Shown here in pieces: positions 1 to 11,863 of a stretch of DNA of 64,000 nt. The DNA is from Liolophura sinensis (lineage: Eukaryota; Mollusca; Polyplacophora; Chitonida; Chitonidae), in assembly GCF_032854445.1 (NCBI RefSeq), contig NC_088302.1, forward strand, positions 46,042,645 through 46,106,644, written 5' to 3'. The notes below the pieces were generated by a model. The model was given only the letters and a program-made list of their open reading frames with translations. It ran no database searches and had not been told where the DNA came from. The position numbers and the translations under genes were made by a program. Position 1 is the stretch's first letter. Each line of letters begins with the position of its first letter.

Positions 1-167
1 GAATCACCAAGTCGTTTCCAAATTATGTAACAGATATTAAATGTCACACAGAATGGAGAAGGCCTACTTAGGCTCGCCTGTATGTCAAGGCCAAAGTCAC
101 ATTCCATCATAAATGCCGGCCTATTGTGGTGGTGGTGCCCTATACATCGAGTTTCATCTTTTTGTCA

Positions 168-685
168 TGTACTCAGTTCTTGTGCTATGTAGCATGTGTA
201 ACACACAGGCCACGTTGTATAATAAACAGTTTATGTCCTCTGGTTGATGTAATAGCATATGAGGCACACGCACAGGTCATGTTCTATACAGTTTTTGTGA
301 TACACAGTTCATGTGATATTCAGCTTATGTAACACACAGTTCATGTGATGTAATAGCATATGTGATACGCGCGTCATGTGATGTAATATATGTAATACGC
401 AGGTCATGTGCCACACAGTTTATGTGACTCACAGATCGTGTGGCATACAGTTAATGAGATACACGGTTCATTTGATGTACAGCTTTTGTGGTATACAGTT
501 TATGGGATGTATGTGCAGGGCATGTGATACATAGAGTATGTGTCACACACCTTATGTGATATACGGATCATGTATCACACAGCTTATGTGACTCACAGTT
601 CATGTGGCATACAGCCTATGTGGTACAGAGTTAATGCGATGTACAACCTATGCAATAGACAGCCTCTGCGATACACAGATTATAA
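168..685. repeat. Degenerate 16-bp minisatellite
   Basis: About 30 tandem units of roughly 16 bp follow the core CAGTTCATGTGATACA. The copies are diverged, for example CAGCTTATGTAACACA and CAGTTAATGAGATACA. A few units are stretched to 18-20 bp. The 16-bp period is not a multiple of three, so open frames through it are artefacts of repetition. Confidence 0.85.
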
Positions 686-2744
686 GCTTTTTTCAGTTAC
701 CACGTTTGGCTGTACTACTGACCGTTTTCGTTTCAGAAGGAAAACATGAGAAGACTCAGTTTAAAGCTATTCATGCACGATCAACGTAGCACTGGTGATG
801 TTCCAGTTTTCTATTCTACATGCAGAGGTACACAGATTTCTAGTTGAACGGTTTTCCAAAATATGAGATGCTTAGCTGAAAGTATAAGGCCGGATGATAC
901 ATATTATGGCTAGAGCAGATGTGGTAACGCGAAGGGGGGGGGGGTCTCTTTTGGTATCAGCAGGCAGATCTAGCCAATATAGTTCAGGGGTAATTACTTC
1001 CGTAATGGTCAACAATTTTCTCGTTGGCATGTGCGTGTAAGCAGCGCCATCTATAAAGGGCACATGAAGTACCGCAATTACTTATTGTTATAGTGCACCC
1101 TACTGGCAAATTGTGCAAGAGGAGAGGAAAAATTGCGAGTCAGACATTTTAGCAAAGGAAATCTTTTAAAAGTTTCCCACACATAAAGGTGTTAAGCAGA
1201 GTCAGGCGACCAGTGAATCAATGACTGTGGAATGAAAGGAAACAAACTTAAGTATATCTGATGCGCTGAGAACTTTATTGCTTCAATATACGACAGCATA
1301 GGCCCTGTTTGATTTGTAGGGACACCCCGGGAGTTCACATGCATTTGTGTTCACATCAAGGAAAGACATCGACACTTCGTACATAATACAGCATTTGCTA
1401 TTACAGAGCATTTATTTGCCATTCTAGCAAATACGTGTTTTATATGACCGTATTGGTTGTCTTGATGACAGTGTTGTCATGGCTGCTATCGTTTAAATAT
1501 TTGCAGCATTGAATAATTGAAAAATACAGAAAGATCCCCGCTGGTCTGTATACTAGTATATTGCACGAACGCCCTGGCAGTCTGTACATTGTAGTTATTG
1601 GCAGACAAGCACAATGCATGTTTTATGGCAGGTTTTCGTGTTTTAACCGATGGGCGTTATCTCGCTACCTTGGCTTCTGTCTAGTACATCATGAACCAAT
1701 CTGGTTTCCATCCGCGGAAGAGCTGTGCAGTGCCTGTGAAGTGTATATTCACACGGCTGTGGTTTCTCCAGCGAAATGTCAGCGTTGGCGAGGCTGACGC
1801 CGTTTGGAGGGAGGGTCAGTCTTACCGTGGAAAGCCGTGGGTACACCTCTATTATTACAACCGGTGTTAGTATATAGACGCTGTGCTTCACATTCGCGTA
1901 TTTTCCTACAAGTTGTTTTTTTATTTAGCTGCTAGTTTTTTCTCCATGTCTCATGATACAGGTACAGGGAATGGGTTATCGCGGACTTAACAAACCAGGG
2001 CCGGGCTGTTCAAAACTGTTTGAAGGCTTAACCGCAGGTTAAGCTGTAAGCCAAGTCTTCCATTTTGTACTTGGCCAAAAAATAATTGCATAACTGTACA
2101 TTAAATATGAACTTAATCCGCTGCTGTTATGCTTTGACTTTGGACAACTGTATTGGCCTCTAAATTTTACTTAAATCCTAAACATAAAATGTGACTTAAT
2201 ACCAGTATTAGCTAATAGACTTTCCAACAACAGGGTCCAGTACCCCTTCAGAAGAAATAAGCCACTACGTGACCACAAAATATTTATGACAGCAGGTCGA
2301 TAAGTTTACGTTGACTATCGTTATATTCAAATGGTTCATATGACTCCAAAGCACAAATTTGCAGGTAATCTTATCGAGATACAGAAAATCTGTATACTGT
2401 GTCTGGGTTTATTAACACGACATTTAGATGTACATAGTAACATTACTATACGTCCTCATCAACTTCTTTATCAATGCCAGTTACAGGATTAAAGGGACTT
2501 AATCCATTGTAGTTGTCACGTGCGATTTTGTTGATGTTAGATTGCCATATTTAAAAGATTTTGCAAATGGCTTTTAAGATGCACTCAGTCCACTTTGTAC
2601 CAAATGCATTTCAATTTATATACTAGAACTATTATTGGAACAACTTCTTGGATAGTTATAAAGAGTATTTCGAGCACATTAGACTTCGGTTTGCGGTGTT
2701 TTAGATGAAAAACGCGACCGTTTACTTCTGAGGCCAGTTCAGAT

Positions 2745-2815
2745 TTCACCGGTTACTATCACACTGTCGTCGCCGCTCTGGGTTTACTCCATGTTTAGTC
2801 TTTTATATTAACAAT
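2745..2815 (-). repeat. Fragment of dispersed repeat family R1
   Basis: The segment with 'caccggttactatcacactg', the 'tcgtcgccgctctgggttta' block and the 'agtcttttatatt' end matches one end of the copy at 37027-37275 in the same orientation. It matches the copies at 7551-7788 and 51950-52200 in reverse. It is a truncated copy of a non-autonomous dispersed element of unknown class. Confidence 0.6.
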
Positions 2816-3334
2816 AAAACCTTTTTTTGTCAATGACATCCAGGCCCCGTTTGGCCGCTTGTCTCTTTGTTTTGCACATGTGTGAATTCTTTACAAACTA
2901 TTTTCCGGCAAACAGAACTCTTCCTTCCAGAGCCAAATAAACAATGCAGTACATATCTTCCTTCCCGAAGACGCTCTTCTGTAGGAATCAAGCTCCCGTT
3001 CTTTGTGGATAAAGGTCAGTGTAGATCTGACATGCATTAGCTGTTATATACAGGGTTTCCACTCATAATGTAATTGATATAAATAGTTTGCTGGTAACGG
3101 TTTTAACTGACCAGGTGCGTGCATGGAAGAAGAGGGCTACTCTCACTGTTACGGCAATGTCAGAATCTTCTTGTTACAGATAAATTGAGAACCTTGTCGC
3201 ATTTTAGGAACCGCTTTCCGGTCCAGTTGTCTTGAGGTGTATTCGATGTTAAACCCTATCATCATCTTCAGTCTAAAGTGCTCATAGTTGTGTATTAGGA
3301 TAAGGCGGTAATTTAAATTTAAGGATGTTTTTCG

Positions 3335-3448
3335 TTTTATTTATTTATTTATCTGATTGGTGTTTTACGCCGTACCCAAGAATATTTCACTTATACGACG
3401 GCAGTCAGCATTATGGTGGGAGTAAACCGGGCAGAGCTCGGTGATTTC
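3335..3448 (-). mobile_element. tRNA-derived SINE, tail-side fragment
   Basis: It starts with an ATTT-rich tail (complement of the AAAT tail) followed by the SINE body motifs 'gattggtgttttacgccgta', 'aagaatatttcacttatacg' and 'cagcattatggtgggag'. It is broken off after about 110 bp, so the tRNA-like half is missing. Longer copies in this window are at 17078-17334 and 24353-24609. Confidence 0.75.
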
Positions 3449-6400
3449 ATTTCAATAAACTTTTTATCAATCGGTTTTGGAGAGTCAAACATACATGTGC
3501 ACTAAAAAGATGTCTCGTGGTGTACATGTCAGATAGTTACATGCAAGTATCTGTAATGATACACCATGTCGGTTTATCACACGGCTTAAACCATCTACCA
3601 TGCAACCAAAAGTACAGTCACAGATAAATCTATCCGCGTATACTAACGACCTCTTACATGCATGCCCCAATTGCTTTGATGCGGGCTATCAAACAGATCT
3701 ACAGGACAAGTTCTGTATTGCAGAAAGTGTCAAAAACTACACACACCCCTCCTTACAAATTGAAATTGGAACAAATAATGAAATATTTTCATTGATTACT
3801 TATGTAAACTAACAATTGGTTGTTTTGCAACTGTTTTTTTTTTCACCATTTCACACATTCTGGCTGCTGATGTGGTCATATGACATTTGCTTTACTTTTT
3901 AAAAGAGTGCCAACAGTATTTCGGAATAAAAGTAACGCTATAGAAATTGTTTTGTTAGAACAGCTAAAGTGTTATTTTGCACCACCCTACAATCCTTGTT
4001 GCCCCCTCTCCCCTCCTCTATGTTTCCACCACTTCAGACACCTTGTAATTGACTTTCCTAGGTGTATGACTCAGATGTGTTCTTATTTCACCAGACATCA
4101 CTACCAAACTGTTCCAACACACCGTGGTAAATATAGCTACTTCGCTTTTTTCACTGAGATTTCGCTTCCACCTTAGACACTCTTTTCACGTCGACCAACT
4201 TCTCCCGACTTACCTTATAGAAAAGGTTAGACTCGTCTCTGACAGGCTTATTTCTCCTCACACATGTTTATTGTACGATTGTTCTTACATCCACCATGTC
4301 TTGAGAGAGCAGACCTGCGATTTTTTAAACAATATTTTTGCGCCGTTATGCTCGAGCCACGGAAATGTCCGATTTGTTCCGAATGGCGGAGCTCAGCATG
4401 GGCTAGTACAAAAGGAGGATCGGATTCTAATACCTCGGAGCGTAAGTCTCTTTAAGGCAGGCTGCTCACAGATAAATGGCGATAATGTTGGCACACTGTG
4501 GTTGAGAACTAACATCGTAATATTACACAATGTTAGCTGTGTTCTTGATGGGTAACTTCATCTCTTCTACCTGTAACTCCCATTTTCTCTTTCACTTGAG
4601 TTATATACCTCAGCTGTTACGTATCCTTCATTTCATATGGCCGAGTGTATTATGTTGTTTTGTGTAACTTTACCTTCTTCTTTTCGTAATTATAATATCC
4701 TGGAAAGATTTAATTGATAGCATACTAATGTGTAATCGTTTTTGGAAAAGGCGAGGGCACATATAGGCCTAATAGCCAGGCCTTGAAAATGTCCCATGCA
4801 ATACTTTCATCTGCTCATATAAGAGAGGCCTATATATACGTGACATAATTAATGTAATTAGTTCCTTATTTTAGGGTAATTTGTTACACAGATAAAAAAG
4901 TTTTGTTTACTGGTATATGTTCACCTCAGTCACATATACACACAGACTGTGATTACCGCGGGCTTTTTCCTTCACCGACTTCATTGCTCGTCTTAGCCCG
5001 CTTCCATATGCTGCTATATAAGGCTGAATAACCACCATGAGAGATTAGGTGAGATTCAGGCCAAAATGTATCCCATGCTATTGTGTGGTAGACGGATGCG
5101 TTGGAAGTGTGCCATGATTTTACTGTCTATGCTGCAGTCAGATACGAAATTTTCGTTTGCCTTAAATCCATAATCTTCATTTTAGAGTTCCGTTTCATGT
5201 TTACAGTAATATTTGGACTGTTTCAGTTGTGACTTCAGGAGGGTTGTCAGGGACTTGTTGGTGTGCTCCAGGCTGTCTTCACTATATGCCTTGACCACCG
5301 TCATGCATATATAAATGAGAAATTGCCGTAAATGAGTACGGCACACATCAGATAAATAAATGAAATAATGTCATGAGGAGTCCATGTATACTTGTATACG
5401 CGGTCATTTGGTACCCTTGGCTTTCTCTGAGAATATCTCACCCGATGAACAGTCAGCTCTGAGGCTAACTGTGATCGGTCATCCGTGTTGATCGTTGAAT
5501 ATGGATAACTCGTAGCTATATGCACATTGCTAAAGACGCCTATAGGCACATGGAATCGCACGTCACGCTGTGCCTTCAGGAATTATTAGCGCAAAAACAT
5601 GTAGCGGAAAAATGTAAAACAATTTATTACTCAAACAAACGCTTTATCTATACATTGTATGATGTATACATATTGTGTATGAAATCCACCTGAACTGGTT
5701 TTTGCTATTTTGGATTCATGATGTGAGATGGTGTAATGGATGTTTTGTGTTTGGCGGTTGTTTGACTGATCGAATATATGACTGATCTGACATTTTCAAG
5801 CGGCTGGTGCACCTAGTCATTATCCAGACGTTATGCAAGTTCTGGCCTGGGGAAAGCTTTGACCCCGACGAGACGGTGCAAATTATATCAGTTATTTTCA
5901 TTGCATAATGCTCAAAGGAAACATTTATCGTACCAACTTTTTCTCTTGTTCGCCTTCGTTAACAATGCCGAAAAACAAGAGACATGCTGATTAGAAGTTG
6001 ATGCTATTCTATCAATCTATAAGGATTGTCATAGTACAGGTACTTTCGATCTAATATACTGTTGAGTGAAACCGCGTTACATTCCCACTGTTGCATGCAG
6101 CACGGTTCACGGATCATTAAATCATGATGTAGAGCAATTTCCAGCTTTTTTTTTAAATGAACATTCTAACTACCAGATAGCCCCATATACCTTATATTTG
6201 CAAGAGCATTACCCTTGCCCTACACAGAAACATTCAAAATGCACAAGTATAGGCCTACATTGTATGAGGGCGTTTCCATTACATGTAAAGGGGACTAGTA
6301 TCGCTTTGCACCGTGACATTTCATATGAAGCCTCAACTTTCCTAAATCTCTATATATCTGATTCCGTTGGAAGTGGAAAGGTCAATTGTGAAGTGAGGAA

Positions 6401-7176
6401 AGTCATCATTCCATGAAGCTTTATACATCCGCTATGTCTAGTTCCGACATATGCGGTTATTTGGTAAGAGACATGCACCCTGGCTGCATGTGCTTTGGTA
6501 TATTGAGCATTATAAATGCTTCCTCCACGCAAACGCCATTGATTGTTGCGTATGCCTAAAAGTAATATGCTTGACATTGTTATTTTTAGTGGAATTGTTG
6601 GGGTTCAGAATTGCTCAAGCTGTCCACAGTGTTGTGTTACATGTTTTGGATCAAGCAGTACCACTTACGCGCCTTTATAGTATAGCACAAATTGTGAATC
6701 CCATGTGCAGTGTTATCGTTGTGCTAGTTTTCCTGTTATATCCAGTTCATCTCCATGAGCTTGTCACATGCACTTCCGCCCGTGGCCTTGTTGAAGTAGT
6801 TTGTCATGACGTGGGAAGTATAATTGTGCATGATTACCGCTGAATTCATTACGTCACGTAATGTCAGACGGAACTGACCAATAAAGTGATGGAAATTCTG
6901 TAGTATACCATAAACAAAATGAACAAACTGTTCGTTTAGTGAAATGGGTCGTATATCACTAAACAGGATGTAAAATGACCACCATAATTTGTTGTTGATT
7001 CGCAATCAGATGACTAGGTTAATTTATTCCTCCCAATATTCATTTACGTTATTAATTCATTGACAGCTTTAATCATTAGTGTGGATAGTAGTTGAACTAA
7101 CTCATTATATGTAAGTTTTAAACGACATACAAAATCAATCTAAACTTAATTGTAATACTTTTTTCTATACTTCCAG

Positions 7177-10100
7177 CGAAGAAGAACAACGCCTGTGAGC
7201 AATGTTTATCGTGTTTGGCTCACGTGCCTTGTCCGTCGCTCTGTTCCTGGATATTGCTTCTGATTGGTCTGGGAGGAATCACTGGCGGCGTTGTCTACGG
7301 TGTTCGAAAAACACGTGACCTGGTTGTAAACAGTGACTTGTAAGTTGAATGTATCCCTGTACACGTCATGCCAAAGACTTTAAAAATGGTGTTTGTTGCT
7401 GATTAGCTTGGTGCTCAGCAGAGAGAAGGTAGAACAAAGAAAAAGGTCTGGTTGTGCTGGTGTCACTATAATGTGATTGGTTTGGGTGTCATGTCTGGTA
7501 TGGACACCTCTTCGTTATATGACTAACAGTTGGTAACATAATTAAAAACGTACAGCATAGAGAGTAAAACCAGAGCAGCGAAGGCATTGTGAGAGCTGGC
7601 AAATATGTAACAGTAATTGGTGAAATACGGCCTCTTGTCATTTTACCTCAGTTAGGGTTTTATTCTAAGTGATCATGTAAAAACTTAAATAGTAGCAAAT
7701 TACACGTCCCTTAGGGCTGTGGCTTATGCAGAATTAGGTTAAAAATGCAGTGATATTAATTGCAATTTATTAGACGTCACTGGTCGTGAACACCCCAAGC
7801 ATACATACATATATACACATCTGCGAAATTGCTACAGCATCGTACAGATGTAAGCACGTGCATAATACAGCCGCATCAAATTACCCACTGTGGACGCGTG
7901 CGTTGTTCAATATCTTGATAAACTTAGGTATATCGTCCTCTCACGAGTTGGCAATCAGGCCCCTGATGTATAGCCCATAGTGGTCCATTTATCAGTCGTT
8001 TCCAGATGACCGTAAGAGAAAGTGAAATACAGGTCAAATATTCCTGACACAATTATTGTGTGGACGTTATGATACTTAATACATGTGACCTTTGTTGCAC
8101 AGATATTTACTCTCCATACTAATGATGGACTCGTGACTCAGTCTGTTATTTCTGTGATCCGCTATTAACACTGCACCAAATTCCCAGCGTTTTTGTCAAT
8201 CTAGTTTCCTGCCTGCATATGTGACAAATAGAGGGACTCTGGTATGCAAGCATGTCCTATGGGATTCGTTTATGTTTCGGTTTCTCTTTGCAACAGATGA
8301 ACTTATACTGCATTATATTTCCCATAGCATACCCAGTTCCAACAGAGAACTGACAATGAATAAAATATAATACTCACATAAAGATACGCGATTCAATACA
8401 TGGATATATATATATATATATATATAGAACTATGCGACGTTGTTGGAACCGCTTATAGTAACATGTAACCCAGCTTAAGTTTAGTGCATATCAAATATCC
8501 TGTACAGGCTTGAGTGGCATATTGTTGCTTGGAAACTAACTTGCAGGCGTTACAGTCACACTTGACTCCCAAAGTCATAAAGTGTGGGTGTGCACACATC
8601 TTTCTGTATAAAGAGACATTATAAAGAAAGCTTGATTATTTGTTTTTAAAACGCAGACCTATTGTTTTTGTTGTTGTAGTTTATTACCGCATCGAGCCCA
8701 TGGGTGATAAGCATACATACATGTAAAATATCACGTTATAAACGTTACCGCTAGTGTTTTGTTTGATAGATGTACATTAAAACCCGAATACAGGCAGGTG
8801 TGAAAGTCATGGTTACACACAATGACTGGTGTTCTGGTACTCTAACCGAAAAAACTGTTCTTGCAAAACAGTACAAACATAGGTAAGTTAAAGTGCAAAT
8901 CCAGTGGAAGTTCTGCTGTTATTTTAAAACAATCCAAATAATGACGTTTTACAAAATGTCAGCCTCGTGTTCGCACGTTTTACCGTTCAAAATCGGTGAT
9001 GAAGTTCCTCAACTTTTTCGAACTTTAGCTCTATAAATAATACAGGTGCGAGTCTGATATTTAGTGAAAGGCAATAATTGAAGCTATTTTAATTCTACTG
9101 GCGAATATGTTATTTTTTTTTGGCCCAAGAAAATCGAGTATAACCAAGAGGGTTTATTTGCAAAGTAATACTATTTGATGTAATGAGAAAACTATCCCAG
9201 GTGGTATAAGTGTTGTACACTTAGGTAACAAGAGCAATACAACGTCGACAGGCAATTGCCTGGCAATATTCCACCAGCTCCAAGCACTGTTAGTTTCTAT
9301 AGTAAACGTGTCTTTAGCCTAATATAACGAGCGGTGAAGTCATTAGCAGATTTGTCTGATACACACGCTCACATAACTTAAACACAACTAGAGTCTAAAC
9401 ATTTTCTCCAGTTTTTGTATAGTCTTCACAACCCTTGTGTGTTCCTAAGTGTGTGGATGGCGGTATAGGTACATGGCGCTGTGTTCACCTTGATTGCAAT
9501 TCAGCGGATGCCCTGGTATGTCTGGTCTTCGCTGGTCCTCATCCCCCCTCCTCCTCCTTCCTCGCGCATTCTCACCCCCCTCAACCACGTAGATACCATC
9601 GTCTCAGTGTAGGCCTTCAGCCAATCTAGAGCTATAGGGTACTTAGGATCCAATTTGTAACTTTAAGTGTCTCAGGCAGTTTAGCAAGGCACGGGCCCCT
9701 GCACCTGGGCCTTCCATCGCATATCTCGCCATAATTAGGCCATGCACCATGTACCTTAACGAAACGACTCGAGCACTCAAAAAATGAACATTTTTACTCA
9801 CGCTGTTTTGGCGCTACCCTGTTTCTGTTACACGGTTTTTTACTATCGTCAGAGGAATCTAGGTCGAAACAGAAATGCTAAAAACCACGCAGATCTAGTT
9901 CGATTTCTGCTGCAGCACGAAAACGTGGTGTAATTTCTCGTAAATAATTTTGTTACCCAGTGTGGTTTCAAAGAAAGATTGTCTGTTGCGTCTACCATCT
10001 TTATTACAAAATGGTTATCAGCCTTTTCCATTTACAACGCGACCGTCTTATATATGATGACTGTTATCTGCTGATGTTTGGTATGCAGATGCAGTTGTAT

Positions 10101-11801
10101 CTCTGAATGCCTGGTCGCCTGCACATTTTCTGGGTTAACTAGTGAGGGTGGAATGTGGGGTGAAGGGTGCGGTGATAAAACCACTTGTCAGTAACATTCA
10201 GACGAGAACACAAACCATGGCTTACAGGTGCAGAATGTAATGTGTATGAAGAAGCATCGCATATGTCTAAACAGTATATCTCGCTTTCTCAATATTTCCC
10301 TTATCCATTGTAAACACGAAAATAACAACAAAAAATGAAGCAAGCATCACCAGAAAGACCACTGAAAGTGTATCTAAAAATATGTGCATTATAATTTTTA
10401 AAGATTTTTTCTCCTTTAGCTACATGTATTTGTACGATTCTCTGAGGTGGTCCTTAGGGATTAAATTCAGTAATGGGATATTTTCATAACATCATTTTAG
10501 ATAGATAGGTAGATTTACTTACATATAACATAACATGAATAGATTTATAGATGAGAAACAGTTTGGAGTGAATAAATGTCTGCACATTATTATCTCAAAA
10601 TATCTGAATAGTCCATTGAATAGTCTTAACGCACTTCTCTCAGTACAAAAAAAATCTTTAAAAAATCGGATAGATTTTCCATGACCCATCTGATAACCTG
10701 CACTTAAATTTCTGTTTTTTTTTCCTTTAAGCTCGTTCATGTTCTGTAGGCAGCAAGATAAAGAAATTCAGCTAGAATATTCTGCCTTTGCCACTAGATG
10801 ACACAGTATATGTACACACACACCTAATGTCTGCTCGGCCTTTTATGGCCAAAACATTGTAAATTAGGGCGTGAAGTCCCCAGCATGCACATAGCCATAC
10901 GTAGAATATTCTGCTACATAGCATAGAATTATACCTGTAATTTGGTTATACAAATAAAATATTGAGGGCGTTATGAAATGCGGGCCGTAGTACCCAAAGA
11001 GGTTTTAAAGGGATGGGTTTTTTTGCGATGGTTCGCTTCTACAACAATGAGTCTAAATGGAGATTAGTTTTGTTCACCTTTGATACAAAGTGTACAACAA
11101 GATTGGACTACTGTGGAAGGTTGTCCGTGGAACGATATGCGAGTGACTCGTTGGACTTTAATATTTTATTTTGCGTAATTCTCTATACTGACAGCTGTTT
11201 TCGTAGAAATGTGTAGGTCTAAATAACATCATGTTTGTTTAATTAGTTTGGACGCCAGACTGACTGCCTAGTGCGATTACGTTAAACATTGTTTATGTTT
11301 TCAGCCTCTGGTTCATCGAGTTTACTCTGGTGGGAGCATGTGTCGGCATGTTTATATTTGGAACCTTCTTCCTCATCCTTTGTCATTATTCCTCTGATCC
11401 TACAAGCCGCCATGTTTTCAACTCCTTCAAGAAAAATGCGTGTGCAAGGGCCATTAACATGGTGGTAAGTTTATACTTTGAAGATTGGATATTATATAAT
11501 ACTTTCCTCAAATTCTGTATCCTTTGCCTGAATCAGTCTATTGACGCGGAACTCTCCACGATTTGCGGTAAAGAACAGTGTGGTAGTTTTCTAAATTCCT
11601 ATGGAGTATCAACAAACGACATTGCTCTCATCTTAATGGTTTTGTTCTCATGTACTCTCTGGGACAACCGTCATCTTTTTGATCACAGGCCCTCGTATCA
11701 ATGCAACAGGCGCACTTTTCTACCGTATCACCAACGTCATATTATGGGAGAGAAGATATTGGCGATGTGTCCAGATAAATCACACTTACACACACTTACA
11801 C

Positions 11802-11863
<62 letters not shown>

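Larger units (their letters stand above)
1..7176. other. Gene-poor region upstream of the M6 gene
   Basis: No convincing protein-coding exon is visible. The stretch holds a 16-bp minisatellite (168-685), a SINE fragment (3335-3448), part of a dispersed repeat (2745-2815) and a poly-G run near 929-943. The M6 gene downstream needs a tiny first exon ending one base after its ATG. One site here that would fit is ATG at 4548-4550, followed by G and the donor-like gtaact at 4552. This is only one of several short matches, so it is not called. Open frames of up to 143 codons in the stretch have low-complexity or random composition. Confidence 0.6.

Noticed and set aside
4124-4555. 143-codon open frame
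   Set aside because: No recognisable domain, overlaps other open frames, and amino-acid composition is like translated AT-rich noncoding DNA.
4548-4556. ATG-G-gtaact as the missing first exon of the M6 gene
   Set aside because: It fits the needed phase, but similar short strings occur by chance (for example near 4730 and 5331), so it is not annotated.
6451-6843. 130-codon open frame with hydrophobic stretches
   Set aside because: It lies just upstream of the M6 gene but has no family-like motif or splice links; judged a chance frame.
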